Source: Anaerolineae bacterium | GTDB lineage: Bacteria; Chloroflexota; Anaerolineae; B4-G1 | NCBI GenBank assembly: GCA_030612585.1 | Contig: JAUWNP010000161.1 | Location: 1-10,050 of the forward strand | Reading direction: 5' to 3' | DNA length: 10,050 nucleotides | Shown here: positions 5,501 through 10,050 of the stretch, one piece after another | Position numbering within the stretch: the stretch's first letter is position 1 | Layout of the letters: each line of letters opens with the position of its first letter | Program-made: the position numbers and the translations under genes | The notes under the pieces: model-generated | The model's database searches: none | Seen by the model: the letters and a program-made list of their open reading frames with translations, nothing else | Told to the model about the DNA's origin: nothing

Positions 5501-5737
5501 TTACTCCCACAAAATACGCTTGATCTTGATTTCCTTTTTACCAATCCCGTGTGCTTCGTACCAGTGTATCTCAGTCTCGCATATCGTACCATCGGAAAGG
5601 CAAACCATCGCAATCCCTTTTAGCTTTCTCCAACGGCCAGCGCCGTAGACCCTGCGCAAGCGTGCAATCTCACGAATTGAGTGGCCAACCGCGATTGTTT
5701 CAATGTTGGTGATTTCGCCAACTACTTCAATACTCAT
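5501..5737 (-). CDS. Small basic protein of unknown function, first of a tight pair
   Basis: A 78-residue protein, MSIEVVGEITNIETIAVGHS..., rich in Arg/Lys in its middle (IREIARLRRVYGAGRWRKLK) and ending EIHWYEAHGIGKKEIKIKRI. The compact strand-helix-strand layout and the conserved-looking HWYEAHGIGKKEIKIKR ending could suit a nucleic-acid-binding or small toxin-like protein, but I do not recognise a named family. It is the first gene after a promoter at 5779-5807 and is followed within 5 bases by the 91-residue gene. The AT-richer composition is shared by both genes. No strong Shine-Dalgarno precedes ATG 5737. Confidence 0.7.
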   Translation of the reverse strand: MSIEVVGEITNIETIAVGHSIREIARLRRVYGAGRWRKLKGIAMVCLSDGTICETEIHWYEAHGIGKKEIKIKRILWE

Positions 5738-5778
5738 TGATGCTCATACAACTACTGGCAGCCACTTCTCACTAATGG

Positions 5779-5807
5779 ATTATACTGTGAATCTTGATTC
5801 AGGGCAA
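5779..5807 (-). promoter_or_regulatory. Promoter for the minus-strand cluster 5737-3422
   Basis: Reading the minus strand, TTGCCC (5807-5802) is followed after 17 bases by a perfect TATAAT (5784-5779), about 42 bases before ATG 5737. It overlaps the last codons of glpD, so it lets the small-gene/MBL/TPR cluster be expressed separately from glpD. Confidence 0.65.
5788..5801. promoter_or_regulatory. Perfect palindrome in the promoter spacer, candidate operator
   Basis: TGAATC-TT-GATTCA is a perfect inverted repeat with 6-base arms. It fills most of the 17-base spacer between the -35 and -10 boxes of the minus-strand promoter, the ideal position for a repressor. It also covers the last codons and TGA stop of glpD. 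The alternative is a weak hairpin at the glpD end; no T run follows, so a terminator role is less likely. Confidence 0.45.
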
Positions 5808-7442
5808 CACTCGCCACTGTTGGGTGAGGGCAACCTGCGCGGCGTAGTCGGTCGCCTGGCGCTCGATCTCCATCTCGTCCCAGCCCAGGCGTGGAGCCAT
5901 CAGTTCGGCCACGGCACGAGCCCGCTGCAGTCCCCCGTCCCGTGTCTCGTAGATGACGTGGGTGCGGCGGATGAGCACATCGCACAGCGTCAGCGCCATC
6001 TCGTGCTGTACAGCGTAGAGCACCTCCGCCATCAGATAAGGCAATTCCGGCACGAAACGCTCTCCCAGGTTGGGGTTTTCCTCCGCATAGGCCAGCACCC
6101 ACGTGGCATCGCCGCCATAGGTCTCTACCAGATGCTTGCCCACCGGTTCGTCCACACCGCTCACTTGCACGCGTTCGATCTGCGCCCCCTCCAACGGCTC
6201 CTTAGTGCGACACTCGGATCGAGCAGGTACACCAAACTCCTCCGCAAGTTTTTTTTCGACGTGATCGGTCAATTGCTCACCCATCAGCCGGTGTATGGTC
6301 AGTTTGCCGCCGGTGATGGTGATGAGGCCGGATTTGTGTTCCACGATCTCGTGCCCGCGAGAGAGCGCGGACGGGCTGCCAGGGGCGGATATGAGCGGGC
6401 GCAGGCCAGCAAAAGTGCTGATGACGTCGTCGTGTTTGATCTGTGCGCCGGGAAAAGTGAGTTGCACTGCCTCCAGCAGATACTCAACGTCGTCGAGTGT
6501 GGTAGCCGGGTTGTCCAGGTTACCCTGGTAGTCGGTGTCAGTGGTGCCGATGAGGGCAAAGTCGCCCCAGGGGATGAGGAAGATATGGCGACCATCGCAG
6601 GGGACGGTAAAGATGACTGCGTGTTGGCTACTCAGCCGCGCACGGGGGATAACCAGGTGAATACCTTTGGTCGGACGGATCATCGGCCTGGCGTCCCGCT
6701 CGTCCAGTTCGCGCACGCGGTCTGTCCAGATGCCGGTAGCGTTGATGACGACACGTGCTCGCGCTTCGATCTCCCGCCCGCTTGTTTTGTCCACGACGTG
6801 AGCACCGACGATACGCCCCCCGGCTTTCATCAGCCCGACCACGGGGGCGTGGTTGACTATCACCGCGCCGTGGAGGTGGGCAGCCCTGGCGGTTGTCAGC
6901 GTCAGGCGGGCGTCATCCACCTGAGCGTCGTAGTAGCGGGCGACGCCGAGCAGCCCCCGTCCGGCGACCAGCGGTTCGCGTCGCTGTACCTCCGGTGGGT
7001 GCATCCAGCGGTGGCGTTGGACGTTACGGAATAGGCTCAGGGCATCGTACGCCATCATCCCGGCGCGGAGTTTCCAGGGAGCAGGTCTCTGCCCTCGATA
7101 GAGCGGGTAGAGGAAGGGCAATGGGCGCACCAACCGGGGAGCGATCTTGCGTAGCACGCGCCGCTCGCTGCAGGCATCGAACACCAACTTGAATTCGCCA
7201 TACTCCAGGTAACGGAAGCCACCATGGATGAGCCGCGTGGAGCGGCTGCTGGTGCCACTGCCGAAGTCGTCTTTCTCGACCAGGGCGGTGCGGAAGCCAC
7301 GTTTCGCTGCGTCGCGGGCCACCGCCACGCCGGTGATGCCACCGCCCACGATCAATACATCGAAGTCCTCCTGGGCCAGGCGCTCTACATTCTCCCGGCG
7401 GATATCAGCAGAGAAGGGGCGCGCGTGGGAAGTTTTGTCCAT
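5799..7442 (-). CDS. glpD: Glycerol-3-phosphate dehydrogenase (FAD-dependent, aerobic type)
   Basis: A 547-residue flavoprotein, normal length for GlpD/GlpA-type enzymes, which oxidise sn-glycerol 3-phosphate to dihydroxyacetone phosphate at the membrane and pass electrons to quinone. The FAD-binding Rossmann motif DVLIVGGGITGVAVARDAA lies at 28-46. The family motif GTSSRSTRLIHGGFRYLEYG follows at 63-82. The segments VINATGIWTDRVREL, IRPTKGIHLVIPR, IFLIPWGDFALIGTTDTDY and ITGGKLTIHRLMGE are also typical of the family. The C-terminal DAO_C domain occupies roughly the last 150 residues. ATG 7442 has AAGGAG 6 bases upstream. It lies 100 bases downstream of the AGPS-like gene in the same direction, separated by an inverted repeat. 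A related pairing of glpD with an AGPS-like flavoprotein occurs, as I recall, near glpD1 in Mycobacterium tuberculosis. No frame damage is visible. Confidence 0.93.
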   Translation of the reverse strand: MDKTSHARPFSADIRRENVERLAQEDFDVLIVGGGITGVAVARDAAKRGFRTALVEKDDFGSGTSSRSTRLIHGGFRYLEYGEFKLVFDACSERRVLRKIAPRLVRPLPFLYPLYRGQRPAPWKLRAGMMAYDALSLFRNVQRHRWMHPPEVQRREPLVAGRGLLGVARYYDAQVDDARLTLTTARAAHLHGAVIVNHAPVVGLMKAGGRIVGAHVVDKTSGREIEARARVVINATGIWTDRVRELDERDARPMIRPTKGIHLVIPRARLSSQHAVIFTVPCDGRHIFLIPWGDFALIGTTDTDYQGNLDNPATTLDDVEYLLEAVQLTFPGAQIKHDDVISTFAGLRPLISAPGSPSALSRGHEIVEHKSGLITITGGKLTIHRLMGEQLTDHVEKKLAEEFGVPARSECRTKEPLEGAQIERVQVSGVDEPVGKHLVETYGGDATWVLAYAEENPNLGERFVPELPYLMAEVLYAVQHEMALTLCDVLIRRTHVIYETRDGGLQRARAVAELMAPRLGWDEMEIERQATDYAAQVALTQQWRVLP

Positions 7443-7475
7443 TCTCGTCTCCTTTGCTGGACATTGGCAATTTGC

Positions 7476-7535
7476 TCGTAGTGACGACTCTAGTCATCCA
7501 TAGCAAGGAGCGAGCGACTGAAGTCGCCACTACGA
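7476..7535. repeat. Imperfect inverted repeat between the FAD oxidase gene and glpD (dispersed-repeat type)
   Basis: The left arm TCGTAGTGACGACTCTAGTC (7476-7495) and the reverse complement of the right arm, TCGTAGTGGCGACTTCAGTC (7516-7535), match at 17 of 20 positions around a 20-base loop. The right arm itself contains GCGACT-GA-AGTCGC, a small palindrome. The sequence resembles short intergenic repeats common in Chloroflexota and some other genomes (from memory). It fills most of the 100-base gap and could fold as a hairpin in the transcript or be a MITE/REP-like relic. Confidence 0.7.
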
Positions 7536-7542
7536 ATCTCTT

Positions 7543-9231
7543 CTACAAGAGCAGCAGGATGCCGGGGTTCATAATGTCGCCGGGATCAAAGGTCTGCTTG
7601 AGTGTCCGCAGCGCCTTCATACCCACCGGGCCGACCTCTTCCTCAAGCCACGGGGCGTGGTCACGGCCTATACCGTGGTGATGGGTCAGCGTACCGCCGG
7701 CAGCCAAGATGGCCTCGGTGGTGGCTCGCTTGACCGCCCGCCACTGCGCCTGCCTCACCAGCGGATCTGGGTCAGGTACCTGGCGGCCCAGAAAGGTCGA
7801 ATAGAGCGAGGCCCCATGTTCGTAGGCGTGAGAGATGTGGGTCATCACGTAGCCCGGGCCGCCATCGGTGGCGGTGATGGCTCCCCTCATCGCACTGACC
7901 ATGGCCTCGTAGAGATGCGCCAGGTTCGACCAGGTGGTGGCCGTCTCCAGTGTGTCCACCATCACGGAGTGGCCGAGAAGCGTGTCGCGCAGGTAGGGCT
8001 GGGCGTAACGGTCGCGTTTCCACGACAGCCCCACCGACTGTCCCAGCGAGAGGCCCCGATAGTCGCCGCATATCTCCAGCGCCAGGTCCCATTGCTGAGC
8101 GGTCCATTCGGCGTCCCCGTCGAAGCCCAGCAGCATCAAGGTGCTGTCCGTGGTGAGATCGTACCCCCGCGCCTTCAGATACCATGCGGTCAGGCTGGCG
8201 GCCAGGCGGCGCAGGCCGTGGTGCTCGTGGCTCAGCACGACGGAGGCGGCCGTCTCGGGCGCATCAGAGAGGCGTATGATGGCCGGATGCAGTTGGGGGC
8301 TTTGCATCAGATCGCGGAAAGCGGCGACGCCGTCTTCCAGGCTGTGGAAGAGGATGCCGCGATAATCCTGCACCGCTGGCAGGGGATGGATACGCATCGT
8401 GGCCTCGGTGATGAGACCGTAGGTGCCCTCGGAGCCGACGAGCAGTTGCAGAAGGCTGGGGCCGGCGGCGGTGGCGGGCGTGTCCTTCGTCTCGATAATG
8501 CCGGCCGGGGTGACGACCCGCACGGCCTGGGTCAAGTGCTCGATCTTGCCATAGCCGATGGAATTCTGACCGGCCGCGCGGGTGGCAATCCAGCCGCCGA
8601 GGGTGGAGAACTCGAAGGATTGGGGGAAGTGGCCCAGCGTGAAGCCCTGCGCGTTCAATTGGGCTTCCACCTCCGGTCCGGTTGCGCCGGCCTGGATGCG
8701 AGCCGTGCGCGAGACTGCATCCACCGCCAGCACGCGGTCCAGCCGGGCCAGGTCGAGGGTGATCGTAGGCTGGTCGCCGGGTTCCGGCTCGACGCCGCCC
8801 AGGACAGAACTGCCGCCGCCGAAGGGAACGACGGCGACGTCGCGGTCGGCGGCCCAGGCCAGCAGGGAGACGACATGCCCCTGGTCGGCGGGGTAGGCGA
8901 CGGCGTCGGGGGGATTGGGAATATGACCGGCGCGGATGCGGATCAAATCGCGGTAGGACTTGCCGTATGCGTGCTCGACGCGCGAGAGTTTGTCGGTGCG
9001 CACCGTCTCTTCGCCCAGCAGTTTACGCAGGGATGAGAGCATCGGGTCGTCCAGGCGGGGCGGACGCAGTGTGATTTCATCCAGGGAGACAGGCGGCGTT
9101 TCGTGCTCAATCGCCTCGTCGGGAACCTCGAGCCACTCCTGGAGCATAGGCCAGAAGGCGGGACGGCCCTCGAGTGAGTAATCCTGATCGAGCGTGCCCC
9201 AGCCCCACCAGCGTAGGTTTTGGATGTCCAT
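7543..9231 (-). CDS. FAD-binding oxidase, alkylglycerone-phosphate-synthase-like
   Basis: A 562-residue flavoprotein of the VAO/PCMH family closest in pattern to alkyl-dihydroxyacetone-phosphate synthase. The opening RWWGWG is typical of AGPS. The FAD-binding PFGGGSSVLGG lies at 136-146, GHFPQSFEFSTLGGWIATRA at 200-219 and VGSEGTYGLIT at 265-275. A likely counterpart of AGPS Arg419 is R320 (IIRLSD), of the active-site Tyr is Y477 (SLYSTF), and of the essential histidines are H517-H519 (LTHHHGIGR); the FAD-oxidase C-terminal DPGDIMNPG is at 549-557. AGPS exchanges the acyl group of acyl-DHAP for a fatty alcohol to make ether lipids; bacterial homologues often lack proof of this reaction, so glycolate/lactate-type oxidation remains possible. 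ATG 9231 is chosen over GTG 9240 because GAGGAG (9240-9245) lies 8 bases before it. It is transcribed from the promoter at 9286-9314 and is followed by glpD. Confidence 0.85.
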   Translation of the reverse strand: MDIQNLRWWGWGTLDQDYSLEGRPAFWPMLQEWLEVPDEAIEHETPPVSLDEITLRPPRLDDPMLSSLRKLLGEETVRTDKLSRVEHAYGKSYRDLIRIRAGHIPNPPDAVAYPADQGHVVSLLAWAADRDVAVVPFGGGSSVLGGVEPEPGDQPTITLDLARLDRVLAVDAVSRTARIQAGATGPEVEAQLNAQGFTLGHFPQSFEFSTLGGWIATRAAGQNSIGYGKIEHLTQAVRVVTPAGIIETKDTPATAAGPSLLQLLVGSEGTYGLITEATMRIHPLPAVQDYRGILFHSLEDGVAAFRDLMQSPQLHPAIIRLSDAPETAASVVLSHEHHGLRRLAASLTAWYLKARGYDLTTDSTLMLLGFDGDAEWTAQQWDLALEICGDYRGLSLGQSVGLSWKRDRYAQPYLRDTLLGHSVMVDTLETATTWSNLAHLYEAMVSAMRGAITATDGGPGYVMTHISHAYEHGASLYSTFLGRQVPDPDPLVRQAQWRAVKRATTEAILAAGGTLTHHHGIGRDHAPWLEEEVGPVGMKALRTLKQTFDPGDIMNPGILLLL

Positions 9232-9245
9232 AGTTCTCACTCCTC

Positions 9246-9273
9246 AGTTCAAAGTCCGAAGTCCTCAGTCTTC
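9246..9273. repeat. Four tandem heptamers in the leader of the FAD oxidase gene
   Basis: AGTTCAA, AGTCCGA, AGTCCTC and AGTCTTC stand head to tail with a loose AGTCCNN consensus. They occupy the untranslated leader between the transcription start expected near 9279 and the ribosome binding site at 9240-9245. Heptanucleotide tandem repeats of this kind are known as mobile or slipping elements in cyanobacteria and other large genomes. An effect on expression is possible but not shown. Confidence 0.65.
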
Positions 9274-9285
9274 CTCTACACCGCT

Positions 9286-9314
9286 ATTTTACCGCCGTGC
9301 GGGAAAGGTGTCAA
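9286..9314 (-). promoter_or_regulatory. Sigma-70-type promoter for the FAD oxidase (and probably glpD)
   Basis: On the minus strand a perfect TTGACA (9314-9309) is followed after exactly 17 bases by TAAAAT (9291-9286), one base from consensus. The start of transcription would be near 9279, about 48 bases before ATG 9231. No second good promoter is visible in the 100-base gap before glpD, so glpD is probably read from here. Confidence 0.75.
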
Positions 9315-9339
9315 TTAGGAATGTGGGGCGCCGCGCCTG

Positions 9340-9371
9340 GACAAAGAGGGGCTCCCGTTCAGGAGCCCCTC
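9340..9371 (-). terminator. Rho-independent terminator after the DNRLRE gene
   Basis: A perfect 10-base stem, GAGGGGCTCC (9346-9355) with GGAGCCCCTC (9362-9371), encloses a 6-base loop. Reading the minus strand the stem is followed by TTTGTCC (9345-9339). It lies about 33 bases after the stop of the DNRLRE-domain gene and before the FAD oxidase promoter, so it separates two transcripts. Confidence 0.8.
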
Positions 9372-9403
9372 GTCTTGCCAGTTGCCTGTTTCTTTTCTGG
9401 TGA

Positions 9404-10050
9404 CTATGGCAGGGCCAGGCATTTCTCCCCTGCCGGTGAATACGGCTGGCACAGGCCGACACCAGGATAATCGGCGTTCGGCATGCCGGTCAGCGCCTCG
9501 ATGACAACACGCACTGGCTCTTCCCTACTCAGGCTTTCACCGGCCAGCAGGGCACCGGCCGGTGTGGTGTGCCCGCTATAAGTGACGACCAGTTGCGGCG
9601 GATAGGGCCCCTCGCGGGTGGAGAATGACCTCCAAGAGGAGTCGGTACCGGACACCTCTGGGCCGCGTAACATAACACCGTAGTTCGACAGGCTGCCATT
9701 CACCCACCCGCTCACGAGGTTGGTCACGTCAAAGGAGTACCAGCCCCATGCCCCCCAAGTTACAGAGGCAGAGCCGTAGGCTTCGGCACAGGAGGGACGC
9801 GTGTTCCAGTTCACGCTCGACTCCGACCAGGTCGAACCAATGCGATAGGCCGTGATTGTGCGTGTTTTGTTTGGATAGTCCCAGGCCTCAACCATGTGGG
9901 CCCGGAGAGCGGCGCTGTCAATTGATGTACCAGAGGGAATGGCCGAGACGTCGAACTGGATGAGGCTGCGCACAATCTTGCCGTATGGGCTTAGATAGTC
10001 ATCGTAGCCGGCCCACATATCAATGGTATCGCCCAAGTTCGTAGTCGGGT
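9404..10050 (-). CDS. DNRLRE-domain extracellular protein, C-terminal part (5' end outside window)
   Basis: The frame is open to the right edge and ends at TAG (9406-9404). The TTG at 10036 is in frame but the domain continues upstream (PTTNLGDTIDMW), so this is a C-terminal fragment. The visible domain has the usual DNRLRE/CBM96-like pattern: GKIVRSLIQFDVSAIPSGTS, AALRAHMVEAWDYPNKT, AYRIGSTWSESSVNWNTRP, WYSFDVTNLVSGWVNG, GVMLRGPEVSGTDSSWRSFS and PPQLVVTYSG. Such domains occur as beta-sandwiches in large secreted or surface proteins and are thought to bind carbohydrate or stabilise the protein. A tail of about 50 residues follows (PAGALLAGES... ending GLCQPYSPAGEKCLALP) with two cysteines that could form a disulfide; I recognise no sorting signal. 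A hairpin terminator follows. Confidence 0.85.
   Translation of the reverse strand, partial: PTTNLGDTIDMWAGYDDYLSPYGKIVRSLIQFDVSAIPSGTSIDSAALRAHMVEAWDYPNKTRTITAYRIGSTWSESSVNWNTRPSCAEAYGSASVTWGAWGWYSFDVTNLVSGWVNGSLSNYGVMLRGPEVSGTDSSWRSFSTREGPYPPQLVVTYSGHTTPAGALLAGESLSREEPVRVVIEALTGMPNADYPGVGLCQPYSPAGEKCLALP

Noticed and set aside
5703..7034. 443-codon open frame on the plus strand
   Set aside because: It lies antisense to glpD, whose frame has clear FAD-binding and family motifs; the opposite protein has no recognisable domain and is a composition shadow.
7476..7535. Insertion-sequence end or transposon
   Set aside because: There is no transposase gene nearby and no visible target duplication; only a short imperfect inverted repeat is present.
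7657..9036. 459-codon open frame on the plus strand
   Set aside because: It is antisense to the FAD oxidase, which carries convincing motifs throughout. Long antisense frames are expected in GC-rich coding DNA.

Overview
The window looks like ordinary chromosome from a free-living, moderately GC-rich bacterium. Gene content (toast-rack/LiaF-like protein, GT-C glycosyltransferase, FmdB zinc ribbon, TPR lipoprotein, COG2220-type metallo-hydrolase fold, GlpD beside an alkyl-DHAP-synthase-like flavoprotein, DNRLRE surface domain) and scattered short tandem and inverted repeats would suit a Chloroflexota (Anaerolineae-like) genome. That assignment is inference from family recall, not from a marker gene.

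Layout: genes up to about 3350 are on the plus strand and everything from 3422 onward is on the minus strand. The two halves converge on a strong hairpin at 3368-3407. Plus strand: the 3' end of a toast-rack/LiaF-like protein; a consensus promoter (517-544) driving a short leader ORF, a frameshifted antitoxin and an intact RelE/ParE-family toxin; then, 2 bases later, a GT-C membrane glycosyltransferase and a FlK-like hotdog thioesterase, plausibly in the same transcript; then an FmdB zinc-ribbon gene with its own terminator.

Minus strand, in order of transcription: a DNRLRE-domain protein cut by the right edge and ended by a hairpin at 9340-9371; a promoter with heptamer repeats in its leader (9246-9314) driving an AGPS-like FAD oxidase; a dispersed-type inverted repeat (7476-7535); glpD; then a promoter with a perfect palindrome in its spacer, placed over the end of glpD, driving a tight cluster of two small AT-richer unknown genes, a metallo-beta-lactamase-fold protein that has lost its metal ligands, a TPR lipoprotein and a 99-residue unknown protein.

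How they fit together: GlpD makes dihydroxyacetone phosphate, and the AGPS-like enzyme belongs to a family that uses acyl-DHAP to make ether lipid precursors, so the pair may be a lipid or glycerol-phosphate module. No large unknown multi-gene system is evident. The most interesting signals are the GGGC-repeat frameshift in the antitoxin, the small low-GC gene pair with its operator-like palindrome, and the consistent loss of metal ligands in the MBL-fold protein.
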